NCBI RefSeq assembly: GCF_947179165.1
Contig: NC_077240.1
Coordinates: 7,552,001-7,616,000 of the forward strand
Direction of reading: 5' to 3'
From: Solanum dulcamara
Lineage: Eukaryota > Streptophyta > Magnoliopsida > Solanales > Solanaceae
DNA: 64,000 nucleotides
A program made the position numbers and the translations under genes. The notes under the pieces were generated by a model. The model was not told where the DNA came from. It did not search any database and saw only the letters and a list, made by a program, of their open reading frames with translations. Below are positions 1 through 16,055 of this stretch, piece by piece (within the stretch, counting starts at the first letter, position 1; every line of letters starts with the position of its first letter).

Positions 1-3000
1 GCTATGGAGCATAATTAATGTATTTTTGAGTGGCTATATGCAAAAATTCCCCAATAAATAATGAACTTGGGGAATTTGCAAATGAAAAGGAGCCGGATCC
101 AAAAAAAACTTCTTGTATTTAAATGCGCTTTCACTACTTAGCGGTATTAATTATCGGCAATTGACAATTACATTTTAACACTATTTATAAATTATTAACA
201 CTTATAATGATATTGTATTTAATGATAATTAATTAATGTCGATAAAGACACTCTTTATTGTGCATATTTATTATCGTTAAAAACTGTTTTTATTATAATG
301 TCTAGCAATAAGTGAAGATAAAAACACAAAAAGAAATAAAGTTATAAAGTGTAGCCATTTATTTGATAGATAGAGAGGATCAGATTCTAATCCTAACATT
401 ATATCAAATTTCAACAGTAACATTGTACAAGGAAGAATAAAATCATCATAATAATAACCTTAAACGCTTAGAATGAAATTAAACTAAAGGTAGATATTAT
501 TTATTATTGTCCTTTGACTAAATTAAAAGAGCTAGGGGGTCCAATTGGTGAGTAAATTAAAGAATGAGTCATCAGTCCAAAAGAGTTGGCTTTGTGTCAT
601 TTATCTTTCCCTTTGGAACATCTTTGGCTTTAGAGAAAATGGTTTTGTGAAGCTTTTTTTTCCTTTCCATCAAAGATAGGCTTGTTTTAATCAAAGAAAA
701 AGGGACATGGGGAGCATCTTTGGAAGGTGGCATCTTGTTTTGGGTCCTATTTGTTTTGCCTTTAGTAGTAGCAAAGAAATAAAAAAGGAAAAGAAAAAAT
801 TGGAAAAGTATGTGTCTCATAAAAAGAGAAATCTTATATATAACTGAAAAATGATAGGCTAAATTAAATTAAAACAAAAATATTCTTAACGTATATAATT
901 TAATTGTGTTAAGTTTGCATGATTCTTTCCAAAAAGGCCTTCACACCATGAAAGGAATATGTACCCTTATATGTAGTTCTCTTTCCATTTTCATCAACAA
1001 ATATAATTTTTTTATTCGAACACCACAATCTTCCCTTCAGAGCTCAAATGAAGTTCTATATGGCCTATCACCAAAATCTTCGAATTATGCTCCTCATATT
1101 TACTCATCAAAGTCTTCGAACTAAGTCTTACACTAATTAATTCATTATTTAATTCATAAGATTATACGAAGATTTATTGTGTGCCACCTATATTGTTCAA
1201 ACCTAACAATTTGGCTTCTTCCTGTGTGTGTCACTCCAAACAATTGGTAAAACCAGTAAACTAATTTACCCACACGCTAAGTCGTTAACATGCCATCACT
1301 TAAACGTCTCCATATTCTTTTTGAGTTAGAACCTACGATATCAATTCTTGGGCTAGAACAACCCTCAAACAATTTTAATATTATGTGATATTATTTGCTT
1401 TGGGTCAAAGTCTCATGATTTTTCCTAAAAAAAATCTCACCCTATTAAAAATATTGTTACACCTTATATGTAACTAGTCTTTCATTTTGAGATACCATAT
1501 ATATAAAATATTTGTTCGTATGTAACAACAAATAAAGCTAAAAAGATCTGTTGTTATTATGATAAATAAATTAGCAATATTGCGGGATTACGATAGAGAT
1601 TATGCTTATCAGTTTATCCAGTTAACTAGTAGTGAATGGGACAATTAACATTCATTATTTTTAACAATTAACAAAATAAACCAAAATAATTAATTAAGGA
1701 TCCAATAATCATCGAGCCAATTGAATTTTGCAGTGACATACGTTTGGCGCAATATAATTTGATTGTGATGGACATAGTCAATGTCATAATTCATGGAATT
1801 AGCATGCATATGCAAATATTCAAAGAGTTGATGATAAATATATGAATGTCATTTTCAAGTGGAAAGATAGCATTCTTCTTTTCTAATTTTGCGAATCTTC
1901 AACACTTTGTCTAAGGGTCCCTAATTACTATTGCTCTAAAAGTTAACCAAGTCATTAACATATTGATTATGTCTCATCAAATTGCTGATATTTTTCTTTC
2001 ATCATGCTTTCGTTGAGGTTGTAACTTGTAGCATAAGAAGAGTTATTCATGTGGAAAACATTCTCCACCTTCAACCTTAAGATTACAGGTTTATAATTTG
2101 AATCTAAGAAAAAAAGCAAAAAAATGGAGCTCTAAGGAGGGTTAAAAAAAAAGGTTGAGGTTATAGTATAATATAGCTATTACTGTAAATATTAGTTAAA
2201 TATTCATCATCAGTTGCATCTTCTAAAAATATATACCAATCCTATTTTCTTTAGCCATGCATGAAGATTCCAACCTTTGATAATGTCTAATTAATTTCTT
2301 GGTGTATGGTATATATATATATATATATATGTACACACACTTTAGACTAACAGTATTCATTTTTGTTGAACTTCATTACATAGGAATAGTTTAACGGGGA
2401 TATTTCGGTAAAATAGAAGGTCATTGAGAGTTGAGATGCAGTGATGCCCATGACGGAGGTATACGCCTTTGAAGAAAGGGTGCACATTGTACCTTAAACT
2501 AACCCCACATTAAAATAAAAGAAGAAATTTAAAAATTATCTTATAAAAATGAGTTAAGAATCAATTATTGAGACACCATTTAAATTAAAATTAAAGAAAT
2601 AAATTTATGTGGACCTAGATTCAAAGCGGACAATACATAATTAACACCATGGACCAGGGCCGTTACAGTCATTATGATCATATTTTCTAAGTGAAGTGAT
2701 CGACAAGCGTGCAAACTTTAAAGTCAGAAGTTTAGATTACATTTATGTGAACTTCGTTATGATAACATAACTAGGCCCCAATTTGACGACCACCTCATAT
2801 GTATCCGATTGTTAGGACTAAGTTTTGTAGAATATCTTTCATTTTCTATAAAGATAAGTTACATTAAAATATGTGTGAGTGCAACTACATTATTATATCT
2901 TGATTAATTTTATGATATTTCGTCGAATTCATGAGGTTAATCAAGATACGTATAATTATTAAAAGTAATTATATTTTCAAAACTATTATAGCCTAAATAT

Positions 3001-6000
3001 ATACTCCTTCCCCAGTTCTTAGTTAGTTATTCTTCCAGTTGATATAAGATTCAGAAACTCTTCATTCATATTGTGAAGAGGATTCAATTGAAACCCGCAT
3101 TGAAAACGATACTCCATAAACAAATTAAAGTGAACTTAATAATTGTAATCATCTACACAATTTAATAATTGAGGAAAAAACAAGATTGTTACCGTCTTAA
3201 AAGGACCACATTGGTAACTTACATATGGCTGCAAGACAAATATTCATGTCTTTGAGGAAAATCTCTTTAAAATTCTTGTCGTTATGTAACCACTATCTCA
3301 ATTTGCTACCCAGAATCGTATCACATAAACCTCCGCAAAATCTCTGTCCTTTATTGTATACAATTCCAATATTAATTCGATTATTTATCTTACTTTATCC
3401 TGCTTTACTTTTAGGCTCCTCGTTTGAACATTAGTTAATCTTACCTTAGCGTGTTAGATGTTGTTTTATTTTGTACAGTAATAACGCTTTTTCTTTTTCA
3501 GTACTCCACCCCCTTTATAGTAAGGACTATTATGATTGTGCATCTTTTTTTATAGGGTGACTTGACTCAATTTATATTTATATATTTTTTAGCTTAATCT
3601 GAACTACTTGTCAATTCTTTTTAAGGTAATTATTGTGAATTTCACATATTTAATGATGTTTTTGATCCTTTTATTACTTTTCAGCATTTAGTTGATCAAA
3701 AGGACTTAATATTAATTTACAAATTTATCAATTAACCAAGGGATTGTTACACATTTAACCTCTCGATAAAAATAATTATATTCGCTATCAAATTTACAAA
3801 GAATATATACTATTGTATTCAAAATGTATACTTTATGTATATTATATATTAATATATATATATATAAAATATATTTGGTAAGTATTATTTTGGTGAGCCA
3901 CTATTTTTATCAATTTCCTAATAATAAAAGGTGCTTATAATTACCTCCAATTAATTAAGACATGCATGCAAAATCATACCAGGAAGAAATTAAAGAGTAA
4001 CAATGTAGTATAATCATTACTCGATGCAATAACAAAAACATCAGCCGTCAAGTGTCTATTTCATAGTATAATAATTAATTTGATGTTGCTTCTAATTAAT
4101 GACTCGAGATTCTGCTGTTTTGCTTTTCGAAGCAACTTTAAATATTTTGTTTTAGAAAAAAAAAAGATTTTGTAGTGATGTTTTATGTCCATTATAAATG
4201 TCCCATTTCAAGAACATTGAATTTTTCTTCACGTCATTAATGAGGAGAGAATATATTCTACTAGTAGAAAAAGGTAATGAATACTGGGGATTAAGACGAA
4301 AGTCACGTTACAACAATATACATAATGTAATTTCATAATTACGATATATAAAAATAATATACTCTATTTTGTGCGTTAAAAAAAATTGTTTTTGTTAAAT
4401 TTTCAATTTAAAAAAACTGAAATCAGAGGATTAGGGAAAGACAAAAATAACAATAATAAAACAGCAAGATAAATAATGCAAAAGAAATTATAGATAATAA
4501 TAAGTACTAAAATAAAATGATGAGAATATATATTGACCCCATTTGACATTATGGGAATTGACTTTGGTTTTTGTAGGGTTCATTGCCTCTGTCATTGGTG
4601 GAATTCCAACTCATGTTCAATTGTTTTTGTCTACTCCTTGTCTTTTACAAGTATCATTGTCCCCATTCTCCACTTACCTCACACCCTCAATTTTTTTAAA
4701 AAAAAAAACTTTGTCCCAAATTATCTTGTTTTTGTTTTACAGAAAGATGATTGTTTTCTTGATTTCTCACTCTAATTTTATCTTTTTGTGGATAAAAATA
4801 ATTCTATGTAGTATTGTGCAAAATGATCGCCTATTAGACGCCTTAATTATTTCTAGAGTTATGCAAGTACCTATTGTTCATCAATTATCCAATTTTTTAA
4901 ATAACAAATGATAATTTTAAAATGAATAAAAATCTGAATTGAATAACTTTTTTATCATCTTAAACAAAAGTGAAAACTACAAGTATAAAGGAAATAGGAA
5001 TATTGACTTAAAAATATTCCTTCATTCACAAAGGAAGGAATATATTCACTAGTCTTTTAAATTGCTCGAACCTTTTTTTCCCTTCTTTTTCATCAAAGTG
5101 ATAAGCAATAATCTTTAAGGGGAAAAAAGATGAAAATAAATATAGGGGAGAGGGTGGTGTCTCCTTTGAAAGTTTTATCAAGTGGAGAGAATAGTATCTT
5201 CAATTAAAGTACTCTTTTGTATTATTTTTTTTGGCTATTATTGCAAAGTTGATGACTCAAATTTAGTCAATGCCACTTGTTTATCCTACACATATTTAAT
5301 TTGCCATATGGTTTAAAATGCAAATTGCACATACTTTTGATTTTCTTAAATTATTTCTCCATTCATTCAAACAAGTATCTCTATGAAATAATCATAGCAC
5401 GACTATCTTGGTCAGCAAAGAAGGTAAAGGACTTACGTATTAATTCGGATAATTATTGTCCAATATCTTTTGGAGATTCAATTTATAAAATAATCACTAA
5501 ATAAATAGATTATATATATATTTAATTATAATATACATATACTATTATCAAGGACAGAACTATTCTGGATCGAGGAATATCAAACGATATTTTTTCGCGA
5601 AAAATTATATTATATAGACATGTTAATTTTTAATTTTATCTTCGTATACATTATTGTTGACACCTCTTGATATAAGGCAAAGAGTTAGCACAACTAGCAG
5701 TTAAGTGTCTACAAAAGTTTTCAATGTCCAGTGTTCGATGATGGTTCAAGTTGTTATTTCAAAGTGTTTTTTTTTTCATTTTTAGACAACTAATTGTCTA
5801 ATTTTGACACCTCTCAAGGAAAATTCTGACTTCGCCATTGAGTACTGTTTCAAAAGGAGAGCATGAGTTCACGTGAACTTAGAAAAACCCCTAGAGACGT
5901 CATATAAATTGATGAATAGTTTATGTGTTAGTAATGATTTGGTGAATAAGTATTTAATGTCGAGGATAAAATAAGAAAATAATTATTATTTTTTCTTGAT

Positions 6001-6737
6001 ATATATAAAAATTGACAAGTAAAAAGTAATAATATATTTTTGAACTAATCGAGAGGTAAAATTAAATAGAGGGAATAAAAAATAAATAAATAAAGAAAAC
6101 CACATTGATAAAACGCATAGGTAAGATGCGTTTTCTTTTGTTTTGAATCCTTTCTCTTTTAGTACCTGAGAGTAAATCCAACACCATATATGACTTTTTT
6201 TAAAAAAAAATTGTGGGTCAGGCTAGTTTTTGATTTATATTATAAATCGCATTTTAAATTAGCTACTCCATTTTTTGGGCGTAGTTGAGATCAAGCATTT
6301 TCTTTTTGATATGATTTCATAATGGGTCTCCCCCTAATAATTATTAGGGTAAGTTGTATAAGAAATAAGTTATTCATGTATTAATTTCTGTATAACTTAT
6401 ACGGTTTGATAGGTAATAGGAAATAAATTATGCATTATAAACTTAGTACAACATTTGGTTGACAATTAAGAAATTTACACAACTAATACATGTATAAATT
6501 ATGAGGAAATCTATGCATTATTTTATGTAAAATATAAGATGAAATAATTAGTACATGTATAATTAATATATGAATAATTAATACAAACATAAAATAATAC
6601 ACATAACTAATATGACGTATCTAGGACGGTTTTCTATTAATAGTACATTATTTGGTACACTTTTCGGCATATATATAACTAATGGAGAGTGAGTTGTTAG
6701 TATTTGATTGAGTAATTTGGAGAACATTGGACTGGAA
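1..6737. other. AT-rich intergenic region without a supported gene
   Basis: I see no coding region with recognisable domains or a convincing exon chain here. The short open frames (the longest about 120 codons near 4.5-4.9 kb) have low-complexity, AT-driven composition. A (TA)10 run lies at 2311-2330 and another AT-alternating stretch near 3845-3870. A small minus-strand frame at 572-820 with a TATA-like box just upstream is discussed as a finding and is not claimed as a gene. Confidence 0.6.
2311..2330. repeat. (TA)10 microsatellite
   Basis: Perfect alternating AT/TA run followed by GTACACACAC. A simple sequence repeat. Confidence 0.9.
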
Positions 6738-6905
6738 ACTAGGGCCCATGGGCCATTCACATGATTGTGTTGGGTTCGAGGGTGTGGTTTACCTTATATG
6801 GGCTTTCCCAAACATAAATCTGTAGGCCCTAATCTAAACAGAAGTTCATTTCACAGACCACCAACTCAATGACTGGGCCTGGCCCAATGATTTAGGCAAC
6901 CGTCT
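6738..6905. promoter_or_regulatory. Cluster of GGCCCA/TGGGCC motifs with no gene attached
   Basis: Several GGGCCC, TGGGCC, GGCCC and GGCCCA words lie within about 170 bp, in a segment clearly GC-richer than its surroundings. In plants such site II-type motifs bind TCP factors in promoters of housekeeping genes. No credible coding region begins close by, so this could be an isolated promoter, part of a decayed element, or chance. Confidence 0.25.
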
Positions 6906-7035
6906 TGTGAAATGACTAGATCCACAAGTCCGTTGAATGGGTTATCGTTCTATGCTAGAATTTTTTGCACGAATCTAAAGAAATAAATTCATGTCTTATC
7001 ATATTTGGCAATACTATTTCTTTTTTAAAAAAATA

Positions 7036-7337
7036 ACAGCAAAAACTTGACAAAATACATATAACCATTAGCAAGTCTGACATGTAATTACTGATTTTTT
7101 CTTCTCCTTTACATAGCAACAAAAACTTGACAAAATATTTATAACCTCCACAAATTTGACATATAGTTACTGATTTTTTTCTGCTTTGCATAGCAACAAA
7201 AACTTGACAATATTTATAACTTCCACGAATTTGATTTAATTACTGAATATTTTTTTCTCCTTTACATAGCAACAAAAACTTGACAAATATATCTAATTTC
7301 CAACAAAATCGACATAATTACTGATTTTTTCTTCTCT
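7036..7337. repeat. Tandem repeat, four diverged units of about 75-80 bp
   Basis: The phrase AGCAACAAAAACTTGACAA (first unit slightly changed) recurs at about 7036, 7117, 7191 and 7268. Each is followed by a tract ending in TACTGATTTTTT or a variant. The units differ by small indels. No coding content is evident. Confidence 0.8.
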
Positions 7338-7769
7338 ACACAAATTCTATTAGCCATTATCCCATCCCACTTGTCGATCGCTCTGTTTCATTACCATCGG
7401 TCGCTGCCTCACCGACAAAATGATAGAACCGTATTTTTTCCCTCCTTTTTTACCCTAATATCCTTATTTCATCGCCAACTTTGTTTGAATTACTTTTTCT
7501 ATTCACAAGATTTTACCCTTTTCATAGTTCTCTTTCATTATTTCTCCCAATTTGTTTTCTCTCTTCATACTTTGATACATGTCGTATATCAATTCATACA
7601 CTTGATATATACATAAAATACATTTATAAACACTTATATACAAGATATACATGTAATACACCTATAATATATAGTGATATACATATTTGTATGTTGTGAA
7701 TATGTCTCTGACTCTGTGAAGTACATATTGTATCAATTACCGGACATGTAATAGATACACACGAAATAT

Positions 7770-8051
7770 ACATTCAGTTCAACTTTAAAACCACTATAAC
7801 TACCATCTATTCCATAATAACAACACACAAAAAAAGAAGAAGATGATTTAACCATAATATAGAGATTATGTTTTAGGCAACATAGCGTTGTAGCACGCCA
7901 CTATACACCAAACATACGTTCATTCCAACTTTAAAACCACCATAAATATCATCTATTCCACAATAACAACATACAGGGAAAAAAAAGACAATTTTAACAT
8001 ATTATGGAGACATATATTCTTAGACAACGAAACGTTGTAGCCCGCCACTAA
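7770..8051. repeat. Direct duplication, two units of about 140 bp
   Basis: Two adjacent copies share CAACTTTAAAACCAC, a TATTCCA-AATAACAACA block and a distal GTTGTAGC-CGCCACTA block. The first runs from about 7770 to 7910, the second from about 7911 to 8051. Non-coding. Confidence 0.75.
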
Positions 8052-8668
8052 TTTTTCATGCTTAATGAATCTATATAACCTTCAGATGCATGGCTTAAGG
8101 ATAAGATACAAATGTTATTAACGTCGTTTCACAAAATTATATGTTATGTATATTTTACTAAAAACAAATGATATTGTGAACATATCCTCAATCCAATTAA
8201 TTCTTAACAAATTTAGTACTCACAATTTATTTTATTTACTACATTCAATATTCACTCATACCAGTAAAACACTACATAAATAATAATACATGATGTATTA
8301 AGTGTGTTTCAAAGATATTTTCGTATTTATAAGTTACGTAATGTCAAGTTCAAGAGTAACACACTATCCTGACATAAGTGTGCAACTTCTAAAGCTAGTG
8401 AAGTAGAATAGGGTGGATCAGAGCTACTCAAAAATCGTGATAGGTGCTTGGGATCAGAATTGCTTACAGCATCCTTGACCTGGTCCAATGGAAAGGGAAA
8501 GCAGAAAGAAAAGAGGGAGCTCTACTTTAGTAACACAAGACTGACTTCAGAGAGTTCGTCGTGTACTCTGTTTTGTATACTATAAATTTGACTATTTACA
8601 TTCTATTTTTCCGCTTGACTCACCTCTCTGAACTGATTGTTCAGTTAATACCCATATTTTTTACATTG
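8052..8668. other. Intergenic stretch, nothing recognised
   Basis: No open frame or RNA gene is supported here. A moderately GC-richer block near 8340-8570 could be a remnant of a transposable element, but it shows no diagnostic motif. Confidence 0.4.
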
Positions 8669-9132
8669 TGATAATACATAAATAAGATCTTAAATTTGGT
8701 TTCAAATTTTAAGTTGGACCTTGAATTTTATAGTGTACAAGTAGATACTTTAATTATCCTACGTTTAAACAAAAAAATACTTGAGTCCAACCTGGCAAAA
8801 TGTGTGTAATGCACTCAATTCGCGCACTTCCGAAATAAAATTTGAGGCCAACAAAAGTAAAAAAATATTGAATTGATACTTATACCCTTATACTTTTATA
8901 TAATTCTATTTTATTTTTAAATTTTAAAATCTACGTGTAAATTAGTTGACAGTCATTGATTGACTAATAAATCCATGTCAGAGCATTTGCCTTACACACG
9001 TTTAGGCTGCAGGACTCGAGTTTTTTTTTTGTTTAAGCGTGGTTAGTTAAAGTGCCTACTTATGCACTATGAAAGTTCAAAGTCTAACTTAAAATTTGAA
9101 GCAAGTTTAAGATCCTATTTATGTATTATACC
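8669..9132. mobile_element. Fold-back (MITE-like) element with about 150-bp inverted arms
   Basis: The left arm (8669-8825) and the reverse complement of the right arm (about 8985-9132) match along nearly their whole length: ATAATACATAAATA-GATCTTAAA, CAAATTTTAAGTT, a TATAGTG segment and a TTTAAACAAAAAAA segment all recur in the same order. The arms flank a loop of roughly 150-160 bp, and no transposase is encoded. This is the shape of a non-autonomous fold-back element. I could not read a clean target-site duplication, so the exact ends are approximate. Confidence 0.75.
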
Positions 9133-9690
9133 TAATACATTAGTATTACGCATATATATGAAATTGTAAGATCGATTAATTTTTATCTAATGTTCATATT
9201 ATGTGTTGATTTGACAAATTTATCTAAAGAAAAACCTCATCGATCCTATATCAGATTAAGGCTTTCAAGACATCAAGGTCGCATCAATGTGATTCAATCA
9301 CAAATACTAAATTCATTGCACTACTAGCACCTTGTAAATAAGAATGTTTGAAAATACCTCACTATTTTTTAAATGTAACAATTCCTTATTTTGTGTTAAG
9401 ATTAACGCTAACGATAAAATTTTAAATTATTCATGTATAAATTACAAATTGTTAATTTCATTTTTGTTCACCAAAAAAACCCGACTAAATTTAAAATAGC
9501 TTTGAAGTATCAAATGTTTAAAAACATTTTTTTCAATAGTAAAACTTATTTATATTTAATAAAATCATTTATTTATTTATAATAAAAAGTTAACAAATTA
9601 ATCTAAGCAAGTTTTACGCCCATCCAAACACTCTCTTTATCATTTAGCTGCACACAAACGAGGGAAACGGGGGCATATATGTCAAAAGAC
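9133..9690. other. Intergenic, upstream of the L3 gene
   Basis: AT-rich sequence with no supported feature before the L3 promoter elements. Confidence 0.5.
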
Positions 9691-9700
9691 AGTGAGTAGC

Positions 9701-9733
9701 GAAACCCTAGTTCTATCCTTTCCTTATTATATA
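9701..9733 (+). promoter_or_regulatory. L3 core promoter: telo-box and TATA box
   Basis: AAACCCTAG at 9702-9710 is a telo-box, a motif enriched in plant promoters of translation genes. TTATATAA at 9726-9733 is a good TATA box. Both sit about 30-60 bp ahead of the inferred transcription start near 9760. Confidence 0.65.
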
Positions 9734-9759
9734 AGGTGTCTCAGGGTTAAAGCTACCAT

Positions 9760-13097
<3,338 letters not shown>

Positions 13098-13433
13098 GAA
13101 TCTGTCCAGACCCATGTAGGCACTTCTTTTTTGTCTGAGATAAACTTCATTTATGAGATGCTGTGCTGCTTGATTTATGTTTTATTTACGCTCAATACTG
13201 TGGCAATTTTGTCGGATTAAATTTAAAGCTTGTTTTTTTATAAACTATTATGGACATCTGTCTTTATTATGTTCCATATCTCGCTAGCCTGCTGCCCAAC
13301 ATTTTCACTGGGTTTCGTCTTTCTCCAAGATCATGTTCTCTAAGGTGATTGCTCTTTTAATATTTTGTATTTTGTTCTCCTTTCTGTTGTTCTTATATGT
13401 TTTGGTTGAGTTAAGAGTGTTTATTAGAGGCAA

Positions 13434-13527
13434 TGTCTCTACCTTCACAAGGTAGAGGTTAGGCTGTGCACACACTATTCTCAAACCCCATTTTGGGGGA
13501 TTACTACACTGCTTATGTTGTTGTAAC
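13434..13527 (+). mobile_element. Au/SolS-type SINE remnant
   Basis: The sequence has the order typical of the 3' half of Au-like SINEs: CTCTACC, AAGGTAGAGGTTAGG, a degraded GTGCACACACT, AACCCCA, GGGGGATTACTACACT, ending in ATGTTGTTGTA. It is diverged and lacks its 5' part. It lies about 340 bp beyond the L3 stop codon. Confidence 0.65.
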
Positions 13528-14715
13528 AGCCCTAGAGCAAAGCTAAAAAATGGAGATTAAATTATATTATGTTTTGGTCATTTGTGAAATTTGTTAGCTT
13601 AAGCTCTCATTATAAGATGGATTTTGATGTTAACCCCTTTGGCTCCTCCCACATGGGTTGGTTAAATTGGTGTTAGGTAAATATTTACACTCTTTTGTGG
13701 CTTCATTTTTTATATATGCAGATAAACTAGGGTTTTGGTTGAGTTTTAACATATTGATATTGTTAACGATTTATGATCAGTCAGAGACCAGCATGTTGGA
13801 TGATTTTCTTATCTAATGGTACATGTAGCTAACTCGTATACCATTAATTTGCTGATGTGTTTGTGCCTGAATTTAGTTTTTGTTCATAGAAAAATGGGAT
13901 CATACATGAAAGGTCACGATAAAAAAGCATCATTTCACGTGGGAAGCAAGAACGTCAAGATAAATATCATGAAAAAAGGGAAATGGAATGAGAGTGGGAT
14001 TTTATGCCCTAAAAAGCAAACAAAGGAAACCTACGTTGTGGAAAAGAAGCAATTGATATGAATCTCTCTTCTTTGAATAACAAAAAACTTCCTCTTGGTT
14101 TACTATTCATTTTCTAATTACTTTTTAATAACGAATCGTACACCTTGACTAATAAATCAAATGTATGTTGTATCCCGCCAAGAATACTAAATAACTCGAT
14201 CCATCGAGACTCAGGCAATGCTTTTTTGCAGCTCAATTGATTCATCATGTACCTGTTACATATTATCCTTCTACCTTCTTTGACAATTCAAGGTAAATTG
14301 TACTCCTACTTTGCAAGTGATAAGTTTGTTTTATTGGAAGACTGAAGATGGAAAAGAAGGGAGATTAGAGGGGAGGTGGGGGGCACAAAGGAGAAAAACT
14401 GAAAAAGTAGACGATGTCTCAACATTTCTTTATTCTTCTAGACATTGGCCACTGGACCCCCCAAAAATGTCTTGTACTAAAAATTTGTCTCTTTCCTTGA
14501 GATGACCCCAATATAAATAAAGCAGAGGCATTATAATTTCAATCAAAAATGATAAATGAAAAAAATAAATCAAATATACGTAGGAAAATCACCTTCTTTT
14601 TATCTTTTTAAGGTTTTTTTTTTTTACATTGTGGAAAAGAAAAAAAAAAGTTGAACAACTCAGAAAATTTTTCAAGACATCAGTGAGATATTATTTTTGT
14701 TTCTAGTTTTAATTC
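13528..14715. other. Intergenic, nothing recognised
   Basis: Two short plus-strand open frames (about 80 and 64 codons) show no domain, no splice continuity and no plausible homology. I treat the region as non-coding. Confidence 0.5.
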
Positions 14716-14823
14716 TCTCTTTTTAAAAAAAATTGGGGCAGAGGAAGGGAAAATGAGAGATTACGGAATCGAAACTTCATCAATATGGTGAGAGTTCAGT
14801 AGCCAACCAACTGAGCTACTAAT
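14716..14823 (-). mobile_element. tRNA-derived SINE fragment
   Basis: Read on the minus strand, the segment starts with AGTAGCTCAGTTGG, which matches an RNA polymerase III box A. About 40 bases later comes GTTTCGATTCC, a good box B. No aminoacyl stem can be formed around them, and the sequence continues into a CCTTCCTCTGCCCCAATTTT end. I therefore read it as the head of a tRNA-derived SINE and not as a functional tRNA gene. Confidence 0.6.
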
Positions 14824-15894
14824 ATTTTCAATTTTACTTCTATTTGACATCTTACACACGGGTAAAACTTTAGTTCATTAAATTATAGTTAAATGGGATT
14901 ATTTATTGTAGTTTGCACAAAAATTATGCAAACTTTTTTCACTTTAATTTTCTCTTCCTTTTTCTTGCAATTGGCTTGGGGTTAGATGTGGTGTGTGCGC
15001 GCGATATTGGTGTTGGTGCTCTTGGGACGTTATACACATCATATCTTAATTAGTTTTGTAATTGTTCTCATAGCTTTTAACAGACAAAGACCTAAAAGAA
15101 TCCCAATCCAATGTAAAGAAGGAAAAAAATAAAAAGATGGTTCCTTTCCCTTTCTTCCTATGATCATCTTTTGTACTTGATGCGAAATCAAATTAGTTTG
15201 AGCGCATTAGTCAAGAAATCATAATAGTCAAGTCAGTGAGTATGAGATATCTTACGATTAAGTCTATTCAACGCGAAATCAGATTAGTCTTATGAAATAC
15301 GATACAAATTAAACTAAAAAAAAAAATCTTTTACATTTTAATATTTTATTTTATTTTCATTTCTGCTTCAAGAAAATTATCACATTTTAGGCCATTCTCA
15401 TAAGGAGAAGCTAGAATTGAAGTGGGGTGAATAGATAGAAAGCTTCAACATAAAAGTGGACTTTGTGCAAATAATTCAAGAAAATTTTAGGCTACTAGTA
15501 GTGCTTCTGACAAAAAGTTGTGGGGTTTATAAGACAAAGATTTTAGTAGGTAAAATTGAGGAATAAATCAAGAAAATGGTCTCAATCACTAACTTCTTTT
15601 TTCCTAGCTTTTCTCCTTTTTGTGTTAAGAGATAAAAAAACTTTTAAATCTTTCTTTCTTCAATAGAATCATGGTTCTTCTGGTATAGCATTAGCTGTAA
15701 GATTATCAAAAATTCCACCTGCTGCAGCTTTTTTTTTTAAAAAAAATAAAAAATAAAAAAATTGGCAGCTTTTGTTTATCCTGACTATCTAGTGGGAGAT
15801 CATGTTTTTTTGTTTGTATGTTTTGCTAACTTTGAATGATGAAACCTTATGTTTTACTGTAGCTAACTATACAATATGTTCTTGATTAACAAAA

Positions 15895-16055
15895 TTAATA
15901 GTTTTTCACCTTTAACCAGAGGTCTCGAATTCGAGTCCTGGATATGGAAAAAATCCTGTTGGAAGCGCCACGCCCGAATGAGCCCTGCAGTGCGCGATTC
16001 GGATTTAGTCGGGGCTCCACGGACTCCAAACACCGGATAGAAAGTCAAAAAAAAA
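15895..16055 (+). mobile_element. SINE with internal box B and A-rich tail
   Basis: The GC-rich block contains CGAATTCGAGTCCTGG (box B-like), then GCGCCACGCCCGAATGAG, CCCTGCAGTGCGCGA, GGATTTAGTCGGGGCTCC and AAACACCGGATAGAAA. It ends in an A-run at about 16045-16055. Its composition contrasts sharply with the AT-rich flanks. From memory this body resembles a common Solanaceae SINE family; the family name is not assigned. The 5' end is uncertain. Confidence 0.65.

Noticed and set aside
4543..4911. 122-codon plus-strand frame as a membrane protein gene
   Set aside because: Hydrophobicity comes from T-rich DNA. There is no conserved motif, no splice context and no promoter signal.
14740..14823. 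Functional tRNA gene on the minus strand
   Set aside because: Box A and box B are good, but no acceptor stem or full cloverleaf can be formed. Better explained as a SINE head.
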